Of a stretch of DNA of 64,000 bases, positions 33,610 to 43,372 are shown piece by piece. The notes below the pieces were generated by a model that worked only from the letters and a program-made list of their open reading frames with translations, did not search any database and was not told the origin of the DNA. A program made the translations under genes and the position numbers. Numbering within the stretch: the first letter of the stretch is position 1; each line of letters opens with the position of its first letter. The DNA is from Pseudomonadota bacterium (GTDB taxonomy: Bacteria; Pseudomonadota; Alphaproteobacteria; Sphingomonadales; Sphingomonadaceae). Location: assembly GCA_023458055.1 (NCBI GenBank), contig JAEXAW010000071.1:11081-75080 (forward strand), written 5' to 3'.

Positions 33610-34313
33610 CGATAAGCACCGGCCCCGCCTTCAGCGCGACCGAACGCGCCGCGCTTGAAACGCTGATCGGCAAATCGCCGCTCGATGAGGGGCTTTATTT
33701 CGAGGCGTTGACCCATGGCAGCCACGGCAGCAAAAGCTATGAGCGGCTTGAATTTTTGGGCGACCGGGTGCTTGGCCTGGCCATCGCCGACGCGCTCTTC
33801 TCGCGCTTTTCGGAAGAACCGGAAGGCAAATTGTCGAGCCGCCTCAATGCGCTGGTTTCCGGCGAACTGTGCGCCGAGATAGCGCGCGAAAACGGCATCG
33901 CGCCGATGATGCGGCTTGGCAAACAGGCGCGCGATGATGGCGGGCATAACAGCGTCAATATCCTTGGTGACGTCATGGAAGCGCTGATCGGCGCACTCTA
34001 TCTTGAGCAGGGGCTGGAAGCGGCGCGCGGGTTCGTGCTGCGCTTGTGGGGCACGCGGCTCGAAAGCCAGATCGCCGCTCCCAAACATCCCAAATCTGCG
34101 CTACAGGAATGGGCAGCCGCGCATCAGCGCAAGTCGCCCGATTACCAGATTGTGAGCCGCGACGGGCCGCATCATGCCCCGCGCTTCACCGTCTCGGTTG
34201 CCATCGGCAAGCTTGCCGAGGCGAGCGCGACCGGTAGCTCGAAGCAGGAAGCAGAAACCGAAGCGGCGCGCGCGCTGCTCGCCAAGTTGGAAGAAATGGA
34301 CAGGAAAAAGTGA
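33606..34313 (+). CDS. rnc: Ribonuclease III
   Basis: Double-strand-specific endoribonuclease, 235 residues, for rRNA processing and mRNA control. The catalytic RNase III domain carries the signature ERLEFLGDRVLGLAIAD and the later acidic site GDVMEALIGALYLEQG; the C-terminal dsRNA-binding domain starts at HPKSALQEWAA. Start GTG 33606 overlaps the lepB stop, and the end overlaps era by another GTGA. Confidence 0.95.
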   Translation: MTISTGPAFSATERAALETLIGKSPLDEGLYFEALTHGSHGSKSYERLEFLGDRVLGLAIADALFSRFSEEPEGKLSSRLNALVSGELCAEIARENGIAPMMRLGKQARDDGGHNSVNILGDVMEALIGALYLEQGLEAARGFVLRLWGTRLESQIAAPKHPKSALQEWAAAHQRKSPDYQIVSRDGPHHAPRFTVSVAIGKLAEASATGSSKQEAETEAARALLAKLEEMDRKK

Positions 34314-35203
34314 CGCAAAAATGCGGGTTAGTCGCCGTCGTCGGCGCCCCCAATGCGGGAAAATCGACGCTCGTCAACGCGCTCGTCGGTCAGAAGGTCG
34401 CGATTGTCAGCCCCAAGGCACAAACGACACGCGTGCGCCTCATGGGCATCGCGATTGAGGGCGATACGCAAATCATGCTGGTCGATACGCCGGGGATTTT
34501 CGAGCCCGGACGCCGGCTTGACCGCGCGATGGTCGCAGCGGCCTGGGGCGGCACGCAGGATGCCGATGTGATTGCGCTCATTGTCGATGGCAAGGGCGGC
34601 CTTGGCCCCAAGGTTGAAAAAATCGCCGAGGGCCTCAAGGACCGGCCCGAACGCAAATTCCTCATTCTCAACAAGGTGGATGTGGCGGATAAGGCCAAGC
34701 TCCTCGTTCATGCCGAAAAGCTGCATGTGATGGCGCAGTTTGACGAAACCTTCTTTGTGAGCGCGGCGACCGGAGATGGCGTTCCCGAACTCAAGGCCGA
34801 ACTTGCCAAGGCGATGCCGGAAGGCCTGTGGCATTTCCCCGAAGATCAGGTGTCGGACGCAACCGACCGCATGACCGCCGCCGAAATTACGCGCGAACAG
34901 CTCTATCTCCAGCTGCACGACGAACTCCCCTATGCGGCCACCGTCGAGACCGAAAAATATGAAGAGCGCGACGATGGCTCGGTTGAAATCCACCAGCAGA
35001 TTTTGGTCGAACGCGCGACCCAGCGCGCCATCGTGCTCGGCAAAGGCGGGCAGCGTATCCGCGAAATCGGCACCCGCGCCCGCGCTGAATTACAGCAATT
35101 GCTCGGCGAAAAGGTCCATCTTTACCTGCACGTCAAGGTGAAGCCCGGTTGGGACGAGGACCGCGGCGTTTATCGCGACATGGGGCTCGATTGGGTCGAT
35201 TGA
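34310..35203 (+). CDS. era: GTPase Era
   Basis: Ribosome-associated GTPase of 297 residues that assists 16S rRNA maturation. G1 GAPNAGKSTLVNALVG, G3 DTPG, G4 NKVDVADK, and the C-terminal KH domain (ILVERATQRAIVLGKGGQRI, LHVKVKPGWDEDR) are intact. Start GTG 34310. It is the last gene of lepB-rnc-era and ends six bases before the convergent gene at 35209. Confidence 0.96.
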   Translation: MTQKCGLVAVVGAPNAGKSTLVNALVGQKVAIVSPKAQTTRVRLMGIAIEGDTQIMLVDTPGIFEPGRRLDRAMVAAAWGGTQDADVIALIVDGKGGLGPKVEKIAEGLKDRPERKFLILNKVDVADKAKLLVHAEKLHVMAQFDETFFVSAATGDGVPELKAELAKAMPEGLWHFPEDQVSDATDRMTAAEITREQLYLQLHDELPYAATVETEKYEERDDGSVEIHQQILVERATQRAIVLGKGGQRIREIGTRARAELQQLLGEKVHLYLHVKVKPGWDEDRGVYRDMGLDWVD

Positions 35204-35208
35204 GCGCC

Positions 35209-36096
35209 CTAATATAAGGTCCAATCCGCCCCATAGCCTTTGCAATCCGGCAGCGCGGCGTTGAACCAATAACTGCCGGATTCCGCCTTGTAGCGGATCG
35301 TCCGCGTAAACGTGCAGCGTGGGTCCGTGCGCACCGGAATGTCGGATTTTTTGAGTTGCTGCGCGCTATTATCCTTGTCGCGGCGCGATGATCCCGGATA
35401 GGCGGTCGCGACCGATTTATAGATGAAGGCGGGCATGCCATTTTGTGGCTGGGCCGCAAGTTCGAGCGTTATGTCCTGGCTATACTCGTCATGGCAGACT
35501 CCGAGCCGCTTCTTCATATCCTTTTCGCTGAAACAGGCGCGGATGAGGGCGTCGCCACCGGTCGAAAATTTAGCCACCGGTTTGACCGTGAGGCCGCTTC
35601 CCGATGCCGTCACCCGAAACCATTGAAGCGCGGATGAATTGGCGCCGCCGCCCGAATACATCTGCGAATAAATCCGCTTGACGCCGACGATCACCCCGCC
35701 GCCAGCGGCAGCCGATAATTTGACCATATACGGCCAAACCACAGGCTTCGTCCCGGTTTCGACAATCTCCATATCAGGCATGGCCGGATCATCGAACGGC
35801 AAGCTTGCGGTCAGCTTTTTGCCATCCTTGCGCTGCTCGACCCTCAGCCTTGGCGCAGCCGACGCATCGTCGGCCGGGGTTTCATCAGCAACGCACCAGA
35901 CGCCATCGGTGCTACAAAAATTTGCCGGCGCGGCCTTGCTCGCGGCGAGAGAGACGATCTGGTTTCCGGCCGCATCGCTGCGCTTACCGGAAAAATCTTT
36001 GGGGGCGTTGGCTTGCGCAAAGGCAGGCTGCGCCATGCCCAATGCGATCACTCCACCGATGAGCGCCAGCACCGCGCTGCCATAGCCGTTTCGCAT
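35209..36096 (-). CDS. Exported protein of unknown function
   Basis: Protein of 295 residues with a signal peptide (VLALIGGVIALGMAQPAFAQ). The mature part has several cysteines (NFCSTDGVWCVADE, IRACFSEKDMKKRLGVCHDE, DPRCTFTRTIRY, PDCKGYG), probably in disulfides, and Ala/Gly-rich beta stretches. I recognise no family. It follows topA on the same strand with a 16-bp gap. Confidence 0.6.
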   Translation of the reverse strand: MRNGYGSAVLALIGGVIALGMAQPAFAQANAPKDFSGKRSDAAGNQIVSLAASKAAPANFCSTDGVWCVADETPADDASAAPRLRVEQRKDGKKLTASLPFDDPAMPDMEIVETGTKPVVWPYMVKLSAAAGGGVIVGVKRIYSQMYSGGGANSSALQWFRVTASGSGLTVKPVAKFSTGGDALIRACFSEKDMKKRLGVCHDEYSQDITLELAAQPQNGMPAFIYKSVATAYPGSSRRDKDNSAQQLKKSDIPVRTDPRCTFTRTIRYKAESGSYWFNAALPDCKGYGADWTLY

Positions 36097-36112
36097 CCGT
36101 CCCTCCCTTGTA

Positions 36113-38719
36113 TCAGTCTGTTTTCGTGGCAGGCGCTTTCTTTGCTGCAGCCTTTTTAGCCGCTGGTTTCTTTGCCGCTGGCTTCTTGGCGGGTGCTTTC
36201 TTGGCCGCCGCCTTTTTGGGAGCCGCTTTCTTCTTGCCCTTGGCCGGACCCTTGGCGGCGCGCTCGTCGATCAGTTGCGCGGCTTCTTCACGCGTCAACT
36301 GGTCCTTGTCGATGGTTTTGGGGAGCGTCGCGTTGGTCGTGCCGTCGGTCACATAAGCGCCATAACGGCCGTCCATCAGCTTGATTTCAGCCTCCGTGCG
36401 GGGATGCGCACCGAGGATTTTGAGCGGTTCACGCGAAGCAGACTGCCGCCCGCGTCCCGGATTATTGGCCGCATCCGCAAGCTTCGCAACCGCTGCATTC
36501 ATGCCCGTTTCGAACACCTCGGCGGTCGAAGACAGCCGCGCATATTTGCCGTTATGCGCGAGATAAGGGCCATAGCGACCAATGCTCGCGGTGATGTCGG
36601 CGCCGGTTTCGGGGTGCGGCCCGATGGTGCGCGGCAACGACAGGAGTTTGAGCGCCATCTCAAGGTCAAGCGGCTCGGGCACATCCTTGGGGATCGAGGC
36701 CATTTTGGCCTTCTTGCCCTCATCCTTGTTGCTTTCGCCAAGCTGGACATAGGGACCGAAGCGGCCGCTCTTGCGCGTGACGACCTCGCCGGTCACCGGA
36801 TCAGTGCCAAGTTCGCCATCTTCCGCGCCGCTGCTATCGCTGCCACCGGGCTGCGCGAATTTGCGGGTATATTTGCACTCTGGATAGTTGGAGCAGGCAA
36901 TGAACGGCCCGAACCGTCCGCCGCGCAGCGACAAGCGCCCTTCCCCGCATTTGGGGCAGAGCCGAGGGTCGCTGCCATCCTCATTTTCGGGGAACAGCAA
37001 GGGTGCGAGGAAGCTGTCAATTTCGGCCATGATGTCCGACGGCTTCTGCTCCATCACCTCGGAGGTTTTGGGCTTGAAATCGCGCCAGAAGGCTTCGAGC
37101 ACCGCCTGCCATTGCGCGCGGCCACCGCTGATATCGTCGAGTTCTTCTTCGAGGCCAGCGGTGAAATCATAGGACACATAGCGTTCGAAATAGCGTTCGA
37201 GAAATGCTGTTAAGAGCCGCCCGCTTTCCTCTGCAAAGAAACGGTTTTTTTCTACGCGGACATAGGCTCTATTCTTGAGAACCTCTAAGATGGACGCATA
37301 GGTTGAAGGCCGACCGATGCCGAGTTCCTCAAGCTTCTTGACGAGGCTCGCTTCGGAATAACGCGGCGGGGCCTGGGTGAAATGTTGCTCGGCATTGACC
37401 GCGCGTTTCAACGGCGCGTCGCCCTCGCGCATGATGGGAAGCAAAGCGCCATCCTCATCCTCGCCCTTGTCATCGCGGCCCTCTTCATAAAGCGCCATGA
37501 AGCCCGGAAATTTGACTACCTGCCCTGTCGCACGCAGCCCATGTTGGCCCGTGCCATCGGCCATTTCCACCACGGTGCGCTCAAGCTGTGCCGATGCCAT
37601 CTGGCTCGCCAGCGCGCGCTTGTAAATGAGGTCATAAAGCCGCGCATGGTCGCCCGATCCCGCCTTGTCGCGGCTGAAATCGGTCGGACGGATCGCCTCA
37701 TGCGCTTCCTGCGCATTCTTCGCCTTGGTCTGATATTGGCGCGGCTTTTCGGGCACGAACGCGCCGTCATAGCGTTCGGCAATCGCCTTGCGCGCCGCCG
37801 AAATCGCGCTGCCATCCATCTGCACGCCATCGGTCCGCATATAGGTGATCGCGCCGTCTTCGTAGAGATTCTGCGCGATCCGCATCGTGTGGCTTGCGGC
37901 AAAGCCCAGCTTGCGCGCCGCTTCCTGCTGCAAAGTTGAGGTGGTGAATGGCGGCGGCGGGTTGCGCGTCGCGGGCTTGGTTTCAACCGACTGCACGGTG
38001 AAATGCCCCGCCTCGACATCGCCCTTGGCGGCCATCGCATCGCCCTGTTGGCCGATGGTCAGGCGATCAATCTTGTTGCCGCGCCATTTGACGAGCCGCG
38101 CGGTAAAGCCCTGCCCGCCCTGCTCCATATCGGCGGTAACCGACCAATATTCCTGCGGTTTGAAGAGTTCAATCTCGCGCTCGCGGTCAACGATCAGGCG
38201 CAAGGCCACCGATTGCACCCGCCCCGCCGACTTGGCACCGGGAAGCTTTCTCCACAGCACCGGCGACAAGGTAAAGCCCACCAGATAATCGAGCGCGCGG
38301 CGGGCGCGATAGGCATCGATCAAATCTTCATCGAGCCCGCGCGGATGCGCCATTGCATCGGTCACCGCAGCCTTGGTAATCGCGTTAAAGGTCACACGCT
38401 CGACCTGTGCGGGCAGCGCCTTTTTCTGGCGGAGCACCTCCTGCACATGCCAACTGATCGCCTCGCCCTCGCGATCAGGGTCGGTGGCGAGGATCAGCCG
38501 GTTGGCCTTTTTCGCCTCATCGGCAATGGCTTTGAGCTGCTTCGCCTTGTCGCCATAATTTTCCCAGGTCATGGCAAAGCCGTCTTCCGGGTCAACCGAC
38601 CCATCCTTGGGCGGCAGGTCGCGGATATGGCCATAGGAGGCCAGCACACGGAAATCGCGGCCGAGATATTTTTCGATGGTCTTTGCCTTGGCAGGCGATT
38701 CGACGATAACCAATTGCAT
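36113..38719 (-). CDS. topA: DNA topoisomerase I
   Basis: Type IA topoisomerase of 868 residues that relaxes negative supercoils. TOPRIM domain at the N-terminus (MQLVIVESPAKAKTIEKYLG, DPDREGEAISWHV), the catalytic tyrosine in GAITYMRTDGVQM, one C-terminal zinc finger (LCPKCGEGRLSLRGG to SNYPECKYTRKF), three topoisomerase C-terminal repeats with GRYGPYLAHNG-type cores, and a Lys/Ala-rich tail (KKAAAKKAPAKKPAAKK). Start ATG 38717-38719. Upstream on the same strand are a membrane protein, dprA and plsY. Confidence 0.95.
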   Translation of the reverse strand: MQLVIVESPAKAKTIEKYLGRDFRVLASYGHIRDLPPKDGSVDPEDGFAMTWENYGDKAKQLKAIADEAKKANRLILATDPDREGEAISWHVQEVLRQKKALPAQVERVTFNAITKAAVTDAMAHPRGLDEDLIDAYRARRALDYLVGFTLSPVLWRKLPGAKSAGRVQSVALRLIVDREREIELFKPQEYWSVTADMEQGGQGFTARLVKWRGNKIDRLTIGQQGDAMAAKGDVEAGHFTVQSVETKPATRNPPPPFTTSTLQQEAARKLGFAASHTMRIAQNLYEDGAITYMRTDGVQMDGSAISAARKAIAERYDGAFVPEKPRQYQTKAKNAQEAHEAIRPTDFSRDKAGSGDHARLYDLIYKRALASQMASAQLERTVVEMADGTGQHGLRATGQVVKFPGFMALYEEGRDDKGEDEDGALLPIMREGDAPLKRAVNAEQHFTQAPPRYSEASLVKKLEELGIGRPSTYASILEVLKNRAYVRVEKNRFFAEESGRLLTAFLERYFERYVSYDFTAGLEEELDDISGGRAQWQAVLEAFWRDFKPKTSEVMEQKPSDIMAEIDSFLAPLLFPENEDGSDPRLCPKCGEGRLSLRGGRFGPFIACSNYPECKYTRKFAQPGGSDSSGAEDGELGTDPVTGEVVTRKSGRFGPYVQLGESNKDEGKKAKMASIPKDVPEPLDLEMALKLLSLPRTIGPHPETGADITASIGRYGPYLAHNGKYARLSSTAEVFETGMNAAVAKLADAANNPGRGRQSASREPLKILGAHPRTEAEIKLMDGRYGAYVTDGTTNATLPKTIDKDQLTREEAAQLIDERAAKGPAKGKKKAAPKKAAAKKAPAKKPAAKKPAAKKAAAKKAPATKTD

Positions 38720-38794
38720 TGTTTGTTATTTTCTCTTGTCTCACACGTACACGCGAGAGTGATGGTCTAAAATCATGCGGTCAAGAGGCGGTGT

Positions 38795-39460
38795 TCAGGC
38801 AAAAATATCCGCCCGCCGCTCCAGACCGCCATCCAGGCGAGCGAAGATCGCCGCTGCGCTAACCCACAACGCGGCCGTGCTGAGCGCAATCGGGATATTA
38901 AGAGCAAGGCTCTCGCCAACCGAAATCACTTCATCATCGGCAGTGGCAAAAAGCGTTGCTATCCCGAAAATGGCGGGCAGCATCAAAACCAACATCGTCC
39001 CGAAGATCGCAAGCACATGCCCTTCGGTGATCGACCAGCTACCGCGCATCGCATCGGTGGCGTTGCTTTGTCGGGCGAACAAGGCGGGCACGGAAGCAAA
39101 CCACCGACTGGCGAGGAAGATGCCAGGAATGACCAACAGTAAAATGCCAGCGAGGCTCGCAATGCCGACCAAAAGCGAAATGCCGAAAATGGAACCAAGT
39201 CGCGGCTGGCGGGCATCTTCCGCAGAAATAATATGGTGCCGTTCCAGATAACGGCGGATCAGATGTGATTGGCCCGATAAGGTCACCATCAGCGAGGCTA
39301 TCGTTCCCGCGACGGCTAGCCCATTTTCCGTCGGCAAGGCCACGTCACTGACAACGCCAACCAACGCTACCGCTGCGACCCATGCCAACACATAACCCAA
39401 ATCATCCTTGATGCCTTCAAACGAAGCCCCAAGAAAATCTCCAAATCCTGTCTGTTGCAT
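38795..39460 (-). CDS. Membrane protein of the glycerophosphodiester phosphodiesterase membrane-domain (YciC-like) type
   Basis: Integral membrane protein of 221 residues with about six hydrophobic segments: LGYVLAWVAAVALVGVV, GLAVAGTIASLMVT, IFGISLLVGIASLAGILLLV, FGTMLVLMLPAIFGIA, SLALNIPIALSTAALWVSAA. The motif IPGIFLASRWFASVPAL and SNATDAMRGSWSITEGH resembles the membrane domain found in such phosphodiesterases and in YciC. No catalytic domain is attached. The gap to dprA is one base, so the pair is probably an operon. Confidence 0.6.
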   Translation of the reverse strand: MQQTGFGDFLGASFEGIKDDLGYVLAWVAAVALVGVVSDVALPTENGLAVAGTIASLMVTLSGQSHLIRRYLERHHIISAEDARQPRLGSIFGISLLVGIASLAGILLLVIPGIFLASRWFASVPALFARQSNATDAMRGSWSITEGHVLAIFGTMLVLMLPAIFGIATLFATADDEVISVGESLALNIPIALSTAALWVSAAAIFARLDGGLERRADIFA

Positions 39461-39461
39461 C

Positions 39462-40586
39462 TTACCCCCTCAATGAAACTTTGGCCCCTGCGTGGCGCTC
39501 GATGCGCCCGGCCAATTCCAGTTCCAATAAAACCAACTGCACTGCCGAAGCGTTAACGCCCGATTGGCGCACCAATTCGTCGATGCTGGTCGCGCTGTAG
39601 CTCAGCAAGCTTTCGATCCGCTGGCGTTCGCTGTCGTCGGGATCGGGCTGTGGTGCGGGCGCGGTGTCGGTGTAGCGCAGGGTAAAATCGCGCACCGCCC
39701 GCGTATCGAGCGGACGGATACTTTCGATGACGTCGCCCGCATTCTGGATCAGCGTTGCACCGTCGCGGATGAGGCCGTTACAGCCTTGTGCGCGGGCATC
39801 GAGCGGCGAGCCCGGCACAGCCAGCACCTCGCGGCCATATTCTGCCGCCAGCCTAGCGGTGATGAGCGAACCCGAACGCGGGGCAGCTTCGACCACCACC
39901 GTGCCAAGGCTCAACCCCGCGATGATGCGGTTGCGATAGGGAAAATGGCGCGCCAGCGGTTCGGTCCCCGGGGGTTGCTCCGCGATGAGCAGATGATCGG
40001 TCGCGATTTTTTCCTGCAACTCCGCATTTTCCGGCGGGAAGCTGATATCGATGCCGCTCGCGATGACGCCGATGGTCGCCTGCTGGAGCGCACCAATATG
40101 CGCGGCGGTGTCAATCCCGCGCGCAAGGCCGCTCACGACCGTGATGCCTTCCGACGCCAAATCCATCGCCAGTTGCCGGGCGAAGCGGCAGGCACCCGCC
40201 GACGCATTGCGCGCGCCGACAATCGAAACCATCGGGCGCGACAGCCGCTCCAGCGACCCGCGCCAACTCAGCACCGGCGGCGCATTGGCAAGTTCGGCCA
40301 AAGCTGGCGGATAGCCAGTTTCGCCAAGGAAGAGATAGGCCGCGCCGAGGCGGTCAATCGCGGCAATCTCGGTTTCCACCGCCTTCAAGTCGGCAATGCG
40401 AACCGTGCGCCCACCACCCCGGCGCGCGAGTTCGGGCAAGGCTTCGAGCGCCTGCGCCGCATTGCCGAAACGCGAGAGCAGCTGGAAATAACTGACCGGC
40501 CCGATATTGGCGGAGCGGATCAACCGCAGCCGGTTGAGGCGTTCGGTTGGGTCGATCGCTTGCGGGCGGAACGCCTGATCAGCCAT
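39462..40586 (-). CDS. dprA: DNA-processing protein DprA
   Basis: Loads RecA on incoming single-stranded DNA during transformation. The 374 residues contain an N-terminal SAM-like domain (LIRSANIGPVSYFQLLSRFG), the Rossmann-like core (IVGARNASAGACRFARQLAM, VSGLARGIDTAAHIGAL, SGIDISFPPENAEL, VVEAAPRSGSLITARLAAE) and a winged C-terminal domain (LLSYSATSIDELVRQSG). I use ATG 40586 (MADQAFRPQ), which overlaps the plsY end by eight bases; an upstream GTG (40619) would add 11 residues. Confidence 0.92.
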   Translation of the reverse strand: MADQAFRPQAIDPTERLNRLRLIRSANIGPVSYFQLLSRFGNAAQALEALPELARRGGGRTVRIADLKAVETEIAAIDRLGAAYLFLGETGYPPALAELANAPPVLSWRGSLERLSRPMVSIVGARNASAGACRFARQLAMDLASEGITVVSGLARGIDTAAHIGALQQATIGVIASGIDISFPPENAELQEKIATDHLLIAEQPPGTEPLARHFPYRNRIIAGLSLGTVVVEAAPRSGSLITARLAAEYGREVLAVPGSPLDARAQGCNGLIRDGATLIQNAGDVIESIRPLDTRAVRDFTLRYTDTAPAPQPDPDDSERQRIESLLSYSATSIDELVRQSGVNASAVQLVLLELELAGRIERHAGAKVSLRG

Positions 40587-41199
40587 CGGTTTCAGCGGCA
40601 GCGGGCTTTGCGCCACCAATGCGCGGCTCCTCGCCCTTCAAGAGGCGCGCGATATTCTCGCGATGCTTCCACAAGACGAGGAGCGCCAGACCGAGCGCCA
40701 TCGGTATCATCGAAAGCGAACCGAAGAAAATACTCGCAACCGGCGCAGACAAGGCAGCGGCCATGCCCGCAAGCGAACTGATCCGCGTGACGGCGAGCAT
40801 GCCGAGCCAGACCAGCGCATAGACCAGCCCCACCTTCCAGCTTAGCGCTGCAACAATGCCCATCAGCGTGGCGACGCCCTTGCCGCCCTTGAACTTGAGC
40901 CAGATCGGCCAGCAATGGCCGACAAAAGCCGCGATACCGGCAGATTCCATGAAATCGGCGCCGAAGAAATGCCCCGCAATCAGCACCGCTGCTGCACCTT
41001 TGAGCATGTCGAGGATCAGCGTTGCAGCGGCAAGGCCTTTGCGTCCGGTCCGCAGCACATTGGTCGCGCCAATATTGCCCGAGCCGATCTGACGCAGGTC
41101 GCCCGCGCCGGCAAGCCGCGTCAGGATGACACCGAACGGGATACTGCCGAGCAGATAGGCGATGCCCAGCGCCAGTGCCCCTTGTTGCCACAGGATCAT
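40579..41199 (-). CDS. plsY: Glycerol-3-phosphate acyltransferase PlsY
   Basis: Membrane acyltransferase of 206 residues using acyl-phosphate to start phospholipid synthesis. It has the family motifs GSIPFGVILTRLAG, the glycine-rich loop GSGNIGATNVLRTG, and KFKGGKGVATLMG, with five hydrophobic segments. Start ATG 41197-41199. dprA overlaps its end. The murI gene is divergent, 73 bp away. Confidence 0.94.
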   Translation of the reverse strand: MILWQQGALALGIAYLLGSIPFGVILTRLAGAGDLRQIGSGNIGATNVLRTGRKGLAAATLILDMLKGAAAVLIAGHFFGADFMESAGIAAFVGHCWPIWLKFKGGKGVATLMGIVAALSWKVGLVYALVWLGMLAVTRISSLAGMAAALSAPVASIFFGSLSMIPMALGLALLVLWKHRENIARLLKGEEPRIGGAKPAAAETDG

Positions 41200-41272
41200 T
41201 CATGGTCCCTTTTCATCTTATGTTCCGCTCTCTCTAGCCAATCCCGCACCCGCGCGCTAGAGGCTCGCAGCG

Positions 41273-42067
41273 ATGGCAGACGAACGCCCCGTATTGGTTT
41301 TTGATTCCGGCGTCGGCGGGCTTTCGGTGCTGGCCGAGATCAAAAAAATGTTGCCGCAGGCGAGCCTTGTCTATGCGGCGGATAATGCGGGCTATCCTTA
41401 TGGCACCAAGTCGGAAGCCGAGATTGCTTCGCGCGTTCCGGCGATTCTCGGGCGGCTGGTCGAACGCTACCGCCCGCGTGTCGTGGTGATTGCGTGCAAT
41501 ACGGCTTCGACCATCGCGCTCGCCCATGTGCGCTCGGCGCTTGATGTGCCGGTGGTGGGAACGGTGCCTGCGGTGAAACCCGCCGCGCTCCTTTCCAACA
41601 GCCGGGTCATCGGCGTGCTCGGCACCGAAGCGACCGTGCGCCAGCCCTATGTTGATCAGCTGATCGCCGACCATGCCAGCGATTGCACGGTGCTGCGTTG
41701 TGGATCGGCGGAACTGGTTGATCTCGCCGAGGCCAAGTTGCGCGGGATTGCGCCGGATCAGGCGGTTGTTCAGGCGGTGATGGACCGGCTCTACGCTCAG
41801 CCCGGAGGCGATCACATTGACGCGGTGGTGCTCTCCTGCACCCATTTCCCGCTGCTCGCCCAAGAGATAGCCGCCGCTAGCCCGCCGGGTGTCACGCTTG
41901 TCGATAGCGGACAGGGCATTGCGCGGCGCACCGCCTATCTTACCCAAGGCCAGCAATGGCCCCAGACACCTTCGGGTTTAGCGGTCTTCACCCGCGATGG
42001 CCCTGATATCGCGCCCTTGCTCCCCGCGCTGGCCAGCTTCGGACTCAACGGGCTCGCCATCCTTTAA
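41273..42067 (+). CDS. murI: Glutamate racemase
   Basis: Cofactor-independent racemase of 264 residues providing D-glutamate for peptidoglycan. The two catalytic cysteines are in VIACNTASTIAL and VVLSCTHFPLL; the start VLVFDSGVGGLSVLAEIKK is diagnostic. Start ATG 41273. hemA follows 90 bp later on the same strand. Confidence 0.94.
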   Translation: MADERPVLVFDSGVGGLSVLAEIKKMLPQASLVYAADNAGYPYGTKSEAEIASRVPAILGRLVERYRPRVVVIACNTASTIALAHVRSALDVPVVGTVPAVKPAALLSNSRVIGVLGTEATVRQPYVDQLIADHASDCTVLRCGSAELVDLAEAKLRGIAPDQAVVQAVMDRLYAQPGGDHIDAVVLSCTHFPLLAQEIAAASPPGVTLVDSGQGIARRTAYLTQGQQWPQTPSGLAVFTRDGPDIAPLLPALASFGLNGLAIL

Positions 42068-42157
42068 GGACAAGTTGCGAATCGTTCTCACTGGAAATGC
42101 GGCAAGGAACGGCGTAAGGCCTCCCGGATTCCGCCATAAATCGAACAGGGCAGCTAC

Positions 42158-43372
42158 GTGGACTACGGCAAGATTTTCAACGATGCGATTGATCGGCTGC
42201 ACAGCGAAGGTCGCTACCGGGTGTTCATTGACATCCTGCGCAACAAGGGGGCTTTCCCCAATGCGCGCTGCTTTGCCGGCCATAATGGCCCCAAGCCGAT
42301 CACCGTCTGGTGCTCGAACGACTATCTCGCCATGGGCCAGCATCCGGATGTGATCGCGGCAATGGAAGAGGCGCTGCACGATGTCGGCGCCGGGTCGGGC
42401 GGCACCCGCAATATCGGCGGCAACACCCATTATCACGTCGATCTTGAGGCTGAACTTGCCGATTTGCACGGCAAGGAAGCCGCGCTCTTGTTCACCTCGG
42501 GCTATATTTCGAACGAGGCGGCGCTTTCGACGCTCGCGAAAATCCTGCCCGGTTGCGTGATTTTTTCCGATGAATTGAACCACGCCTCGATGATCGCCGG
42601 TATCCGCAATTCGGGCTGTGAAAAGCGCGTGTGGCGCCACAATGATCTGGAGCATCTCGAAGAATTGCTCGCCGCAGAAGACCCGGAACTCCCCAAGTTG
42701 ATCGCGTTCGAAAGCGTCTATTCGATGGACGGCGATGTCGCGCCGATTGCCGCGATCTGCGACCTGGCCGACAAATATAATGCCATCACCTATTGCGATG
42801 AGGTCCATGCGGTCGGCATGTATGGCCCGCGCGGCGGCGGGATCAGCGAACGCGACGAGGTCGCGCACCGCATCACCATCATCGAAGGCACGCTGGGCAA
42901 GGCGTTCGGCGTGATGGGCGGCTATATCGCGGCCGATACCGTGATCGTTGACGTCATCCGCAGCTATGCGCCGGGCTTTATCTTTACCACGTCGCTATCC
43001 CCGGTGCTGGTCGCGGGGGTATTGGCGAGCGTGCGCCACCTCAAATCGAGCAGCGTCGAGCGGGACGGCCAACAAGCCGCTGCAGCGCGCCTCAAGCAAC
43101 TCTTCGCCGATGCCGGCCTCCCGGTGATGAACAGCACGACGCATATCGTCCCGCTGATGGTCGGCGATCCGGTCAAGGCCAAGAAGATCAGCGACACGCT
43201 GCTCGCCGAATATGGCGTTTATGTGCAGCCCATCAACTTCCCGACCGTCCCGCGCGGCACCGAACGCCTGCGCTTCACGCCCGGGCCTGCGCATACCGAT
43301 GAGATGATGCAGGACCTGACGGCGGCGCTGGTCGAAATTTGGGACCGCATGGAGCTGCGCAAGGCGGCGTAA
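42158..43372 (+). CDS. hemA: 5-aminolevulinate synthase
   Basis: PLP enzyme of 404 residues that joins glycine and succinyl-CoA, the alphaproteobacterial C4 route to heme. PLP lysine is Lys248 in EGTLGKAFGVMGG; CSNDYLAMGQHP, GAGSGGTRNIGG, DEVHAVGMYGPRG and FTTSLSPVLVAG are family signatures. Start GTG 42158 (MDYGKIFNDAI). The succinyl-CoA produced by the propionate route in this window is one of its substrates. Its stop overlaps the next start (TAATG). Confidence 0.95.
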   Translation: MDYGKIFNDAIDRLHSEGRYRVFIDILRNKGAFPNARCFAGHNGPKPITVWCSNDYLAMGQHPDVIAAMEEALHDVGAGSGGTRNIGGNTHYHVDLEAELADLHGKEAALLFTSGYISNEAALSTLAKILPGCVIFSDELNHASMIAGIRNSGCEKRVWRHNDLEHLEELLAAEDPELPKLIAFESVYSMDGDVAPIAAICDLADKYNAITYCDEVHAVGMYGPRGGGISERDEVAHRITIIEGTLGKAFGVMGGYIAADTVIVDVIRSYAPGFIFTTSLSPVLVAGVLASVRHLKSSSVERDGQQAAAARLKQLFADAGLPVMNSTTHIVPLMVGDPVKAKKISDTLLAEYGVYVQPINFPTVPRGTERLRFTPGPAHTDEMMQDLTAALVEIWDRMELRKAA